Shown piece by piece: positions 24,901-40,900 of a DNA stretch of 64,000 nucleotides. Origin of the DNA: Anoplolepis gracilipes (Eukaryota; Arthropoda; Insecta; Hymenoptera; Formicidae); NCBI RefSeq assembly GCF_047496725.1, contig NC_132975.1:10328501-10392500 (forward strand). Reading direction: 5' to 3'. The position numbers and the translations under genes were made by a program. The notes beneath the pieces are model-generated. The model was not told where the DNA came from, searched no databases, and saw only the letters and a program-made list of their open reading frames with translations. Each line of letters opens with the position of its first letter. The first letter of the stretch is position 1.

Positions 24901-25715
24901 ATTAACTTCAAGCTTCTTACGAATCTGAAAAATAAGTCGATAATTATGGAACATCCTGTATAATATTTTATCGTCACCCTAATATGATATCTAAAGAATG
25001 TTTTTATAAAAAATATAAAAATTTTTTTTTACGAATAGTGTACGTGTGTGTGTGTGTATGTGTAAACTTTCTAATCCTAAATTTTATATAGGCAATCTAA
25101 CATTAAATTCTCTAAATCGTTAAACTATTGCTAAAATTATTTATCATAAATTATTTACTACTATTCACTTATTATTTCCGCAATTAAAGATTAACATTAA
25201 CTAGAAATCTTTAAAAAATATCTATATATCATAGGTTTATATTTAGGGTGACAAAATATAGGATATCGATGGGAGCGAAGCATTTATGATGAAAAAGCGA
25301 AACAATGAATTTTTTTTCTCGACATTCAGAGTTTTCTTCGAGACTTAATCATATGTATGAAATTCTCACAGCCGTGGCAGTGTTCGATCGTCTATAGTTT
25401 TTAAATGTAGAGTTATATTTTCTCATAAGAAAGAGTATATGTGACATTTTGTAAGTGATGTTAGAATGCTGTGCAATCCTTTAGATATTTAGTTGACTCA
25501 ATTAATTGCAGCAATTGTTTAATTTAGTTAAATCATCTTTTTCACATTTTTAATTTTGTTATTAGAGTATTGATAAAGTATTTTAGTTTTTCGTTTGAAA
25601 AGGCATCAAATAATTTTAAAAAATGATTAAAAAAAATTTGTAATAAACAAAAAATTAAGAGTAGGAGTTTCAAATAATCGTGATAGAACGAATTTTTAGG
25701 ACTCTAGAAGAAGAT

Positions 25716-25769
<54 letters not shown>

Positions 25770-28700
25770 TCATTGAATGTAATCTAATATACAATTTATT
25801 TTCTCTCATACGGAAGATGGAAACTAATGACGAACGCTGCCACGTGCAAGGCAGGCAACGAAAAATAAATGACATCTAGTTTAGACTAGCTTAGGGACGC
25901 CCCTGTATGCGTATGACAATGTATAAAAATATGTTTTGAATAATTTACATTGATGAGTACAGCTAAGATCGCATAGCGCGACGCAATATAATGCACACCG
26001 AGAGAAGATGCTGGTTAATAATTACTATAAACAGATAACATCAATATTACATCATACATTTTACATTAATATATTAATTTTTTTTTTTTTTTTTTATAAA
26101 ATACAAAAATGAAGCGTTTCAGAATAGTTTCAGTTCAATTCGGTTAGTTAGATTCATGCGAGTGCGAAGTTAGATTTTTTCAACATATATCTTCTTTTAT
26201 GATATATGATTCTTCTTCTCTCAGCAGACGGTTAATAAAATATCAGCGTTTAGCTTTGCGGATTTGTTTCGCGTGAATATACATCGCAGAAACAAACGGC
26301 ATACTACGAAGAAAGAACAGTCAGTATGTACCTTGTATTATTCGAGGATTACCTACTGACGATACATAAAACAGAAAGACAGATAGAGAGTAAAAGGAGT
26401 GAAAAAATAAGATGATACGAATGCTTGTGTGTACGATTTCATGTATATATGGCGGATAATTTAATTGAACATATATATATTTTTTTAAGAAGAAGATGGA
26501 AAATATCATAAAATGTACGGGCGAATATTTATGATTTAGTATCAATTTAAAAAAAAAATGAATCTTTCATCAAATTTTGTATAATTATATCTCTATAAAA
26601 TATTTTATTTATTAAAAAAATTAATACGCGAAATTTTAATACACAATTGTTATTAGTAATTTTATTTAAATATACTAGGAAACACGCAACACAATTATTC
26701 TGTACAAAAATGACATTTATGATAATGGAATGAATGGTAATTATCGTTTCAGAATCAGTCTAATATGAAATAAATTGAGGATGAAATTAATTGACACAAT
26801 TTACATCGATGCTCCGCCATGTATATATAAGTGTACATATTCTGCGATAGACGCCTGTCGCATAGCAATTATTTTACGTCTTATATCGGCATAATACAGC
26901 GAATGCAATTGAATAGGCATATGACACATCCACGGCTAAATTGAGACAATATTTCATTTCATTTACTGACCTTGAGCTTTTGAATTCAAGAGAGAAGAAG
27001 GCGCGATGGATACGTAAAGATCTCGTTAGGATAGTTTTGATTTGTTCTGTATTTAAATTTTGTCACCTTATTAATGATTCAAAAATCCAAATTATTACAT
27101 ACACTAAATATACGATTGATTAATCTTATTCGAAACACAATTCTTTTCAGAAAGCGTAGACTAAAAGATATAATCTTATTTTGTACACATAATTAATTAT
27201 TACGTGTCACACACATATCATATAATATATATATATATAAAAATATTTTTTATATTACAGAAAAAAATTAAACAAAAAATTACAAAATTTACAAAAAGAT
27301 TTTGGAGGATATAAAAATTTAACTTTGTGCGTGACCATCCTTACTTTTCTTTTGTATCCGCAACGCCGTCCTTTTCCGATAAATTTCCCTACCCCCTTCC
27401 CCCCTTCCCCCTTATCCTATTCGTGTCCGTCGGATCTCATATGGGACCGGGTCAAGGACCGACGGCGATCGTGGGTCCTGCGACGTGACGGATGACACGG
27501 TTGATCCTCCTCCTTACCTTGCACTCGCACGTGGTGCACTTGTCGTGGGGGTCCTGCCAGGAGCTACCGCTGTCGTGAACGATGCCAGCGTAGCTGCAAG
27601 GTCGGGGATGACTAGGAACCGTGAGCATGGTGCCGTTCGTCGGCACCTCTCGTGCACAGGGATCGTCCTCGCAACGGGGACAACAATCGCCCTCCTCGGT
27701 CACGGGATTCGAGCAGGTTACCGGTGGACACTCCATCTGCCAGCAGTCTATTTCGCCGTACTACAATAAATTACACCAATTTTAGAAACAAGAGATAGTT
27801 GTATTTCACAAAATCTTTCATTTGTGAAGGAAACTCGAAATTAATTGTTTTTAAAATTTTTCGTAAAATTTTGTTGTTCTTCTCTTCATGATAGAATTAC
27901 GATACCATGAAAATTGCTATTTAAAGAATTTAGTTGCTCGAGAAATGTCATTTTTTTGTTATTTTGCCGCGACTATACGATTTGAATAAATGTATTACCA
28001 GGCATTCGCAAGTCTGACACTGGTATATCCAACGTTCTCCGCTTCTGAAGACTAGGTGATGGAGCTCTTGATGCCTGCAGGACGCTGCAGGATTGCACTG
28101 AGGACAACATTTATTCCTATGGCTTCCTGGTACGCTGCAATCACATACGAGATCCTTGCAAGTGATCACGCCGTCTTGACACGTGCATCTCCTGCAAGAA
28201 TTTTCCTCCTGCGTCCAAGTATCACCATTGTTGATTTCACGACCTTTGAACCAGCAGCCTATAAATATATAATAATATAAGATAGTAATAATAATAATAA
28301 ATTATAATATATTTATAATAATAAATTATTAATAATAAATTATAATATAATAAATTAAAATATATTTTATATTTTTTTTCTCGCGATATAATTTTAACAA
28401 TAATTTTATTCTAAGTCACGCGCGCGTGAAGGGATATCTTAATTAGACGAGGCATGAAACTCACTGAGTCTGCATTCATCTACAGACTCCTCCAGATTCT
28501 TCGGCGGGCACACGCACTCATAACCGCCCTCGGTGTTGACACATTTCGCGGTGGGATGACACGTGTGTCTTCTCTCTATCGTCAGATCGTTGCACTCGTC
28601 GATGTCGAGGCACTGCGTGCCCTGGGTGCTGTCGTGCAGGGCGCTTCTATAGCCGGGTTTGCAACGGCAATAATACCAGCCAGGCATGTTGAAGCACGTG

Positions 28701-31523
28701 GACGACTGATGACATCTGTGCAAATCGCTGGCGCACTCGTCCAAGTCGAGTTCGCAGCTGTTGCCGATGTAACCGCGTCGACAGGAACACCTCCCGGGTG
28801 CCACGCATTCACCGCCATTCTGACAGGTCTGATTGCACACGGCTGCATGAAAGAAAAGCTCGATTTTACTTCAGTTCAAAATCTTTTCTTTTGAAAAATA
28901 AAAAGTATTGCGACTCATAAAAAAATCTTACCTTTTTAATTAAAACTAAAATCTTATTTTTAATATGAAACTCGACGCAATTATTATTATTAATTTATAA
29001 GCTACGTCGCAATGTTTAAATAATCTTTTCTTAAAATGAAAGAAAAATGAAACGAAACGATTTTTCTTAAAACGAAAAAATCGTCTCTTTAAAGAACGAT
29101 GGAAATATATTTTTATTTTTCGCTTTTCACAATCTTTTTTTTTTGCAGAATGGAACGTTGGAAAGAAATAAGCGTTCCTCACTTCGAATCTTCTTTTATC
29201 GCTTCACATTCATCAATGCGATAGGAATATCATTTCGATCGCGTTTATCCACACACTCATCCGGAATACAAATGTTCTTAAAGAAAATATACGTGCGAAT
29301 AGTTTTCTATTATCAGTAGCATGAAGTTCTTTAATAAAGACAAATATATTTATTTAGTCTACAAATTGCGGCGCACGCGCTCGAAAGTATATAAATTTAT
29401 TTATAAAAGCGTAAATATATTTTCATTTATCTCTCTCAGTATAAACATAAATAAATAATATAAATTCAAATAATAAAAAAATAATCTCCTTTATCAATTT
29501 GCTTCTTTATTTAACAATCTAAAATTTAACTAAATAATAACATATATTTCTCGACGAGAAATGTCGGAATTCGTTGCACTAAATAATATTAAGAAATTGC
29601 TGACTAAAACATCGATTATGTTATCGAGACGTAAAAGACGATACTGTACGTTTACACGTATAACCGTCGCCGGTATAACCGTCCTTGCAGATGCAGTAGT
29701 AGCTGCCGTTAGTGTTCACGCACGTGGCGTGCTCATCACATTGGTGATGACCAGTCGCGCACTCGTCCAGCTCGGCGCAATTGAACTTGTCGATTCTATG
29801 GTAACCCGGAAGACACTCGCACGTATAAGAGCCGATCACGTTGACGCATCTCGTGTTTGCGTTACAATGATGACCGTCTGATCCACCTTGCTGTTTGCAC
29901 TCGTCCACATCTGAGTGATGAGACGAAAAGAAAATATTATTGAAGAAAGTAATTAATGCATAAATATTCACGCATAAATATTTGCGCGTTAATACATTAC
30001 ACATTAAATGTTCGAAAAATGTATATATATATATATATATATAAGGGAAAATTAAATTTCTTCGATTTAAAGAATTTATTAGGAAATTTATAGGAATTTA
30101 AAAGCGTTAAGTTCATGCATGTTTTTTGTACGAGTATAAATTTGACGTATACGGACATATCTTACGCACAATTAATTGCACGAGTAAGTTAATAAGCGTT
30201 AGATACCGTGACAGTTAAGACCATCCCCCTGGAAACCGATATCACAATGGCAGGCGTAGGTCGTCTGGAGATTCAGGCAGGACGCGTTAGCGTGACACTT
30301 GTGGCCCTTCGCGCAGTAATCCACCCCTGGTTAAATTGGGTTAGCCAGGCAAATACGATGGAAGATGGTTAGAAAATGTAATTAACGATCTAAAGGTTTT
30401 ACTGAGAAGACTATCGCCCGATTTGACATCGGTAACCCTCCCATGCGTAATGGAGATGTGATTAATTAGTGATAGAGAGAGTAGCGAACTTCTCGTGAAC
30501 TAAAATTATCTCATTCAACTTATGCACTCAAACTAAAATAAATATTACACATGTCATACATATGTCATGTATATGTTTAAGAATTTTATGATTTATAATT
30601 GCCGTATTCATTACATAACGTAATTATCATATCGTTGTCTTTTTTGATTTATGTAATATCTCTCTATCTAATAGCTATATGTTTCTCTTAATATTAAACA
30701 GTAAATTTATATATTATATATGGATGCATATACATTGACTCAAAGTTAGCAGAAAGAAAGGAGAAAGTTATTGGCAAAAAAATTCCATGCATGAGAGGGT
30801 TAATTAAAGTTAATTAAAGTTAATATGCGAGCTATGCGAACTATGCTTTGTTTCTTGCTGTTCCAGCAAAAAGTTTATTCTTTTTCATTCATGCTTGCTG
30901 TTCTTTCAAGTCTGTTATTATAATACATGCTGCGTTGAAGTTCTATTCGTTAAATTTCAACGTCTGATAAGATATAAAATATTTTATATAACGCGTATAT
31001 CGTTTATAATAAAAATGTATGGCTTATTTTAAAAAAAGAAATATAAAACTATCAATTGTCTCTGAAAAAATCGTGTAGATGTAAAATATCCCATAAATGT
31101 AGATAATTATCATTTCTTTTCGAAAGTATCATCAGAATCTCAGAATTTTTGTTTTGAAAGTATCATTAGAATTTAATTCTATATTGTTTTTCAAACGAAA
31201 ATCTACCTGGGCAAAATTTGCAGCATTCCTCCGCCACGCTGATTTGCTCGCTAGGTGGACACGGCAGTGGTGGACATTTGATATCAGTGTCGAACTTCTG
31301 ACAGGTGAAGCTACCATCGAAGCAGTCGCACTCGACGCATTGTCTCGGCGAAACCTTCTCGCCATGATCGTATATTACGCCATGCAAGAAACATTGTTCT
31401 AACAAAGCGAATGACGAGATAAATAATGTGAGGCATGTGACGGAAGCGCGGTCGATGGAACATAAAACACGCTACGTCAATTAATCAGCCAGTTGCGTGC
31501 GTGAAAGCGAAAAGATGGATTCG

Positions 31524-31554
<31 letters not shown>

Positions 31555-34500
31555 AAAAAACGATGTATTAGAATTCTCGAGAAAATTATTTTCTTATGTA
31601 TAAAGAATATATGCAATGTTCTTGATTGATTTATAAGTTACGACGTATTCTGAATAGAAGATAATAAGAATCCTGAATATAATAAAATCTTTATTAAATT
31701 TGATTTTAATCCAGATTTAATAATTTAAAATAATTTAACATCTTTTTTTAAAAAATAATGCAATTATAAAATTTAGAAAAGACGCATTAATCGAAATATA
31801 AGCGATTATAAAAAAGAGAAACGTGGCATTTTACTTACTGAGACACATCGGGCAACACTGTCCTTTAGGAATGACAGGATGCTTGCAGGTAGTCGGGGCG
31901 CAAGACATTGGCCTACACTCGATATTGCCATGGACGCAAGAACATTGCTGGCAACCCTTGTCCCATGTCGCGCCGTCCTCGTGGACGGTACCGTTCGTCC
32001 TACAGGACTTTTGGCACTCGCACTCCTCCACTTTGCTTATCCTGCCCTCTGCAGCGGCTAGCTGAAAGGAAGGATGTCCATGAACAACCAAGTTGCTTTA
32101 TTTATTTCGCATTAATAGAAGTAGAAAGATTGTGCGTGTATATTGAAGAGACATCCTAGAAAATTAAGATTTCTAAATATTCTATATATATATATATATA
32201 TATATATAATTTGCATAATATGTACAACAGTTTATAATATTGAATCTTATCGCTTCAGTGTAATTTTGATATAAATGGTATATAAATTACTCACTCTATG
32301 AGTCAACTCCTTGACATTATGCATTAGTTGTTCCACGGTATTCTGTAATATCGAAAATTGACCGCATGTGGGGCAAGATGAGTCGAGCTGAGGACACTGG
32401 GAAAGGTAACCGTGAGGTCCTGCTATTAGCTTGACGTCCTGCAAGGCACCCTGTCGCGGAGAAATCATATGAGAAGCTTAGTCGGGCGTGAACATAATGA
32501 GATACATGTTTCTACTAAGTTAAAAATTAACATAAATATGAATGAGATGTTGTAATAAAATAATATATATTATTTTAAATTAAAAAAAAGTATATTATAT
32601 AATTTAAAAAATATAAAATTTTTGAATATACGATAACTGCATTCATTATAGAATTATTAAAAGGGAGAAGCATACTGTAATAAAATATATGCAGGTTTAC
32701 CTTGAAGAGAAAGTGCCTGACATTTCTCTGTCCGACCCAGAGCTGGAGTTGCGGCAGGGTAAAATTCGTGTCGGGTGGACCAGGTCTCAGCAGTCGCCTA
32801 TACAAGGGGTGACAGTCGACCAGCAGCTCGACCTGCGAGCCGCTTATGCTTAAGGCGACCCTGTGCCAGGCGCCATCGGCCAGTCGAAAAGGAAACGCCT
32901 CGACGTGTACGGTTCCGTCGCGGCGTGATACGTAATGAAGTCGAAGTTCGTCCTTGCGACCGCTGCTCTGCAGCTCCAAATACCTGACGCATATATTATT
33001 TAAAATTATTACCGATTACAGAATTATTCAGGATTTAATCTGAAATTGATATTTCAATTTCTGATTTTTATATATTATATATGTATGATATTTAGTATAC
33101 TAAGTATTTTAATGCTGGGTTCATTATTATAATTATTTTACAAATATATTTTTCTATATCTATTTTCTGGTTTATTACCATGTTGTTAATATTATAAAAA
33201 TAATTTTAAAATTTTATGCTGAATCAAGTCTGATTTAATTCTTGATTAATGAAAAAGTTTGGCCTTGCGTCTATCGCAACATAATTTAATTACTTTGTTG
33301 TCTTTAAATGTATTTATGAACGATACGTAAATTCTAAGAAGCTTATTGGCCTTTGATAAATTTATTGGATCATTTAAAATTAATCAGAATTGTGGCATGT
33401 TAACCGTCATGTAATGTACGTGAAGACAAGCGTATTCAATTTGTGTCACCTAAATTAAAACAGCTTGATTGTACTTTCAAAGTATCAACGCAAAATGCTT
33501 TTAAGTGCTCCTTCATTCTTGCTTGACAATTTTTATTGACACACTAATTTCTTTTATAGTCAACGCAATAAAGCTGTAAAATTCAAAGATAATTTCCTGC
33601 GAAAAGATGGGAAATGAAATGTATGTAATAACATATTACATACAATTGCTTAATAATCTCGTTATAACAACTCGTATTACTCGACAGACAAATGCTTTAT
33701 TGTCGGAGTGGATAATAATTCGTTGTCCTAGTTGCGTACACCGAATAACGCCGACATCGTTATATAAATTATAAAGCTGATATGACAGTGGAATGATTGG
33801 GCTATATACATTAAAGAGCAGAATGGCATCATAAAATAATTAAAACCAATATATTCTACAGTTATTCATAAAAGGTTTTATGAAAACAATTTTCTTCATG
33901 AATGTTAATAGATAATGAAGAAATATTCAGTTATCTTGTTATATTCTACAATTCTACAAAATCTTTTATGATTTATAAAGCAAAATATATTTTCCTTCTT
34001 TTGGGTTTACATCTGTATCACGCTCGAAATAGGTCACAGCTCGGTGTTTGTTACAGCCACCGAATCCGAAATTCTCGAGCAGCTCGGGAGGATAATACAG
34101 AGGCGGGAGGGGGGGAGGGAAGGTATAGGAACTTTTCAGCTATTTCATACCTATTGTTCCCGTGCGAAAAGGCGACGATCGTCCCGGAATTGGCCTCATC
34201 TTGGCGCAGCGCGGCGGCTATAGTGAATTCCGGAACCCGCCGGAGTAACGCGGCCGCTCGTTCGAAGTTTGCCTCGTTCAGTCGGAGATCCCTCTCCTCG
34301 CCTGAAAGTAGTAAGACACAGTGATTGACGCGACGAACATGGAACGCACGACCGACTGCAGTTTTTGCACTTCACGCAGCAATTTTTCCCGTGTACAAAA
34401 TCTGTATGAAATGTTATTTTTCTGGTGTATATAAATTCTGTTTTATATGTCAGATATTAAAGTGGAAAAAGTATAGTGTAATAAATTTATTATATAAATA

Positions 34501-34936
34501 TATAATAAAGTTAAATTGGTATAAAACGGATAAAGGGAAAAATTTTCTGTCTCTTTTTTTTAAATATTATTATATATAGTCAAGAATTTTTTTTTAAATG
34601 TTGAATACAATCTAGCAATTTGTAGTTGGTAGAGGGAAGAATGCTTGTCGCATGCCGTGACTCGAAATCGATGCAGAGCTGATTTGAATTTTTAACCCGG
34701 TCGTGTCTCCAGGTGAAGTTAAGCTGCTTTCCGGAAAGTGATTCGAATTTAGAGCACGACTATGCTTATTTATTATTTGTCGCAATATATTATGGCTGGA
34801 AATATACCTCGATTGTACAAAAGTAAAGAAGTGATATTGAAATTTAATAATACAATGAATTAGAATACATGTAAGTTCTTAGAAACGGAGTTACATATAT
34901 GTATAGCTTGTTCACGTCGGAATTTGTTAAGAGAGG

Positions 34937-34970
<34 letters not shown>

Positions 34971-37900
34971 TATAATATTGCTTTAAATATATATTATATT
35001 TCTTCTTGAAAAAGATTTATAATTATAATATTTACTAACTTTTGCTAGCTGCTTTTGTTTAATTGCCTTACAAAGTAGTCGAAATATTCACTAAATGTGA
35101 TTTGTTAAATGATATACATATATGTATATGTGTTGATTAAACTGCTTCTTCTATAAAACTATAGATATTATAACGTGTATCAGATAGTTAATATTTATAT
35201 ACAATATACATTATTTTTCTCAAGAACGAGAAAATTATTACGAGAACTATAACTTCTTTCTATTTCATGCCATATTTTCTTTAGCCATGTTTTGCCAACA
35301 AATAACCAACAAAAAAATTCCACCTACATATTATCTTGAAATAACGAAACTTTCAATGTCAGACGAATCGTGCTAATTTTGTAGTAATGCGAGACCTCGA
35401 CTATCGACTCGGAAGAAATTAGAGCTCGGCGATGTAGGCCACCCCCGAAATTTTTGGGAGTATTTGGTCGAAGATTTTGTGCATCCGTTACGTAATCATA
35501 TTGACGTAAAAATACAAAAACGCAAAGTGAATTAACAAAAAATTGCATATTTTTACAGCTTTCAGATTTAATTTGCTCGCAAAAAAAGAAATAATGATAA
35601 TAAAATGTTTATTGAAATGACTGACCTAATAACAGAATTGTAATCTACCAAATATTCTATAAATAATTATCTTTTTAAAATCCTTTTCTACCTTTGATGT
35701 GATTTTATATACAATATTAAATTTACTGAAAACGCTTGATGTGTATGATGTTTTCAGATTGGAAAGATTAAAATCAACATGGCATTTAATTATAATTACG
35801 TATGAGAGAATACTGTACATTCATAAAATTATCAACTAAATTTAAAAAATTTAGTTGATTAAATCATGAATAAGCAACGATTCTTTGCATATTTGAAGAT
35901 CCTACAGAATGATTTACGTGATAAATCCATAAAGTTTCAAAACATGACATACTTTCATTTAAGAAAAACGTAGTAGAAATAAGTAGAAATTTGTTTACTA
36001 AATAAATTGTCTATTACTATTATTGCTTATATGTTCTGTTTTATGGATACAAGTTATTCTTTTCTATCCCTTTTCTTCCATTCTTATCGAAGCTCACGAT
36101 ATGCAATTCGATCATAGCCAACCTTTGTGCATATTCAATTAACACGTCGCATTGGAATGGTTGCTACTTCTCTGAGTAACTATCCATTAGATAGATTAAT
36201 AACGGCCATTTGGCAAATTACACCACAACTAAGCCATTGCAATCGACAATCCTACTGTCCATCCAACGTGGCTTCAATATCATCGTCATTAAGCGATCCT
36301 TGCAATGTGTCACATGTGCAAATCCTGCAGCTGTGCATAATCATGAATATACAGTAGTAATTTATTTGTCTTTCAGAATTAAGGATTTTAATTTCCCATC
36401 TAAGCTTTTTATAGAATAAACATTACTTTATAATATTAAATCTATAATATTAAATAAATAAATAATATTAATTAATTAAATAATTACAATATTAAATAAA
36501 CAAATAATATTAAATTTTAAATAAATTAATAATATTAAATCATAAGACTTTATAATTGCTTTTTTGAATAGAGGGGGTTCAAAACTTACATTATATTATA
36601 TTTGGCAATTATATTATATTTACTCTTGTCGTAAGAAGATATCACATTTATTTCCTAAATAAAAGTGTAGCAGTCTATTATTTACCTGAGTTTTAACGCA
36701 TTGAGCGTAACTTGATTTCTTTTCTGCAAAAAAAAAAAAAAAGCCGAGCTCCAAATAAGGGACATCTCATTACACGGCTGCCGCGTGCAAAATGCAGCAT
36801 GCTCTGCCGCTGACTGGCTTCTCGCGGCGTATACAGTGTGCCTCGAATTTCAGATGCACCGCCGGTACTCACAGAGTAACCAGACACTCGGCCGACAATA
36901 AAGCGTTGTTTGCACGCGAGTCTCGCCACCTACGACGACGAAGAGGGTCGGCGACGTCGTCGAGCAATTACGTACGCGCACGCTTAATTATAACGTAATA
37001 CCATCGGTCTAGGTGGTAGTGAGAGCGGAGGAGAAAGGTCGGCCCCGACTAGCGAGAAAACATCCCTACCGTGCGCTGCTCGTTCGTCTCGAACGAAATC
37101 GTTCCGCACGAATTGGCACGCACGAGCCAACCCTTGCACTTGAGCTGATACTTGAGCAGAAAGCATAATTTGACCGTGAAATTTTTATTTTCGCTATACG
37201 AGAAGACCGGATGCAGTTTTGAACAGCGGAAAAACGATCGTTTACCGTGGAGTAGTTAAGCGGGGTTCGGGTTATTTACCCTTCGTATATTAATGCGTTG
37301 CGGAAACAAGGAGAATGTTTAGGATGCTTACAATAACGTTTATTAACTATTTTTTCTTTCCGATTTTAACGGAATTTGATAGATTCGAAGAATCTAAAAT
37401 AAACGAAAATAAGTTTTGACATTTCTCTTTTCACTGGTACATTTAAATTATGTTGTAATGTTATCTCAGAGATTCGAATCGATATAACAATGATAATTAT
37501 GTTTTTATCTTTTCCATTTAAAATATTAATTGTGATAAGATTCTCATATGATTACTTTCAACGATATCGTTTTGTCACAAGTCAAAGCAATCTATAAAAA
37601 TGATAGGAATCGATAATTACTGCTTAGACGCAAAATAAAGCTCGTGTGTATCGATCTGATCAATTTATCATACCATTGTAAAAAATTTACAATATGATTC
37701 AATCCAAACGTCTACATTTGATTCGCGCGAGAATTAAATATGTGAAATTTATTGTTCACATTTATTCGATATAAAAAACTGTTATTTTAATTGCTTTATG
37801 CTCTGCAAAAAATATTTACGAAGAAAAAAATCCACGAATTTGATGTGATAAGAAATGTGAACATTTGTACCAAAATTTTGTAACAGCACTTCAATCGAAT

Positions 37901-40900
37901 CGCCGAAATCATCAGATCGTACGCGAACCCTCATTTAAACACAAAGGGGATTGCTAGATCCTATTTTCCACGTTCAGAGAAAACTCTGACACGTGTCGCT
38001 GTATATCATTCTCGTTCTTTGTCCTGCAGCGGGTGTTCCTGTTAAGATCTAACGGTTCATACGAGATAAATCTAATCCCAAAGAAATTCCTCTTCCCTGC
38101 ACATCCAGAATGATGGGGTGATGGACTTAAACAGGAGAGCGCGCGACGATAGAAGATAAGAATATCAGAGGGAATAAATTATAGTGAATGAATATTTTTC
38201 CACTGCCATTGGTTTATCTTTGACAGTTAAATTTAGCAAGTTGATTTATTAGCAAGCATTTATTTAATATCATTGCATATTTCACACACGCAAAAATTTA
38301 GTACAATTTGAAATAAATTAAGTTTTAAAAATATTAATGCTAATTATATTAATTATTAATGTTAATTGTGTTTATACATTTTTTATTATATTACCAATAT
38401 ATAAATATATCTTTCAAGTTTTTCCAGTTGGATATGTAAAGTACAAAATAATTCAAATCGTAAATTTTTGATTTGTTTTTAATTTCGGTATCCTATTAAG
38501 GTACGTAATCATTATTAATATACGGTCATTATTTGAAGGGTTAAAGTACTATACTCGAACAATAAGATAACATTCATTACTCATCATCTTCCAAGTCAGC
38601 TGACGAGAATTAAAACAAATATTTGCTATAAATACAGAAAAGAAAAACTTTACTATTATTATATGTGGTGGCTCTCTCTATTAGAGGGGAGCACGCGCGT
38701 ATGATAGAGAAGCGGTAGAAGAACAGAAGCGTCAAGAACTCGCAAAGGATAAGAGGAGCAAAAAGGGACCCCCCCTTACATTTCCGACGTTGCGAATCAC
38801 GAGGAGCCGTCGGCTAACTTCCCCGAAAGCGTCCTCGAGGGTGCAACCCGCGAGAAAGGGCGTTGGGGTGTAATTGAAATTTCTTTCGGGGAAACCCCGT
38901 CTCCCCGTCTCCCCCGTACACGACGGCCCAACTTCAACCCTCGTCCGTCCAGGCCCGCTTTCCGCGGCCGTTGCACTGCCGCCCACACACCCACGTGGCT
39001 TGTACACCACCCGCCGTCGGGAGAAATGCGAGGGTTAGGCTCCGATATAATTGGATACACCATGTTACACGGGGTTGAATAGACGCCGAGCTCGTCGATA
39101 CGAAGGGTCGCTTATTTAACGGGAACATCGTTTAACTCTTTCAAACGCGATTAATTTCAGGAAACGCGTATCCTATGTCACGTGCAAAAATGAAGTATAG
39201 AATTTAGTAAGGAGGGGAGTATTTACGTTATATTTTATATATACTATCTCTCTTTTAAATAAAGCGAGTATTAAGCTGCATTGAAAATATTGTGAAGCGA
39301 ACAACTAAACTGAAATTTAAAGGAACAATCGATATTCACTCTGTAGGGGAATAGCCTCTCGTCTGTGAGCTCGCGTCTCTGAGACGACACGTAGGCGATG
39401 CTATCAAACTGACCTTTCGTAATATCGATTAATCATACGTTGCATAACCGGTATTGTATAATGAGAGGCACACATGCATTAAATGAAAGCCATTATAATG
39501 TATAATATTTTAATATATGTACTTTTTTTCAAGAAAAAGTTATTTTCAAGCAAGATTATATATGGGCGTCGAATTATAGATTGATCGTACAATAAACAAT
39601 CTGTTACAATACTGTATGGGAATAAATGAAGAATATATAAAATATATTTAGAAATTATAAATTTATATATTCATACATATGTTTAACATTTCCTTTGCGA
39701 CAGTTCCAGAATATATACATTTTACGAATGAGTTCTTTAACATACATATTACATATTGCATATTACATAACACATATTACATATAATATCAATTCATGAA
39801 ATTTCTTTGGTAAGGGAATTTTTATTTCGAAATAATTTATTTCGTATTTTATTATCATATATATGTTGTCATTTCCGATTTAATTCTCAAAAGAGTGGAT
39901 TTCGTGACGGGAAGATAAGTTTCGTAAATTATATAGGACATAATAATCGCCTTTACAAGACATAATAATTGCAGCATGTATTATACGAGAAGCGAAAGGA
40001 GGATCGCTTGTATAAAGAACGACCTGGCGATATGCAAATTAAAGTAGTATTTGGGTTAAGAGAGCATTATCGAAGTGGCAGCTTCGTGTACGAGCTGTAC
40101 GATTTATCGCGTAACATACGTATATCAATTCAGAAGGGGTGTGAAAGGCTTACGTAAAAGGCTTTATTTCCTGCTACGCCTATATGATATGATACATGTA
40201 ATTGCAAACGCGCCTTAATCAATTTCCTACTGTTACCAAATATTGTTTAAATATTAAATTGTTACCACTATAATTCGCAGAGTTATGTACAAATTATTTT
40301 TTCTAAAAATTTGTTATTAATATACAATATTAAATAATCTCGAGAGAATTGTATGAGAGTTTGTACAAAAAAACGGAACGATATTATTGATTAATTTTTT
40401 TTACAGAATCACTTAAAGATTAATAGCCCTATTTTGCAATAAGAATTTTTTTACTGGTATCTAAATGATAATTAAAAGTCTCGGAGATAACAGATTAGAG
40501 ACCAAAAATGTCGAATAAAGTTAAACTCACCCTGAAGATAATAAGCTGGTTTCAGCCTAACCAGACCCGGCACCTGTGTAACACCCTGCCGAGTAGTATT
40601 ATGCAGCTGCAGCGCTGCCAATAGGTCTATACCTCCTCCAGGATCGCTTCCCGTTCTGATTCTCGTGCCCAGAACCACGGTAGTCTCTTCTGTGGCCAAA
40701 GATACCGCCGTCTCTTCCTCTTTCTTATTCGTCGTTCCAGACACTGAAACAATCAATTACGATGTTAATTCAAGAAGCGTTGTATTTGACTTACACACTA
40801 TGTGTAATTTTAAAATAGTGAGTTTCTAAATTTTAATAATAAAAATATTAACGATAGAATGAATTATTGTAGACGAAATTAACACGAAACTTAAAAAAAT

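Larger units (their letters stand above)
21570..27517 (-). other. NELL: NELL intron 12
   Basis: 5.9 kb, mostly AT-rich. It contains (TA)n at 21941, a GC-richer island at 24040-24640, a MITE-like element at 24645 and a (GA)n tract at 25715. The 119-codon plus frame at 24041-24400 has no recognisable motif. No nested gene is supported. Confidence 0.7.
34302..40530 (-). other. NELL: NELL intron 2
   Basis: The longest intron (6.2 kb). AT-rich with two GC-richer islands, 36700-37170 and 38680-39130. No exon with family-like sequence is found in it, and the flanking exons join in phase without one. Confidence 0.7.

Noticed and set aside
29561..29881. Plus frame of 106 codons opposite NELL exon 9
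   Set aside because: Antisense shadow of the EGF exon.
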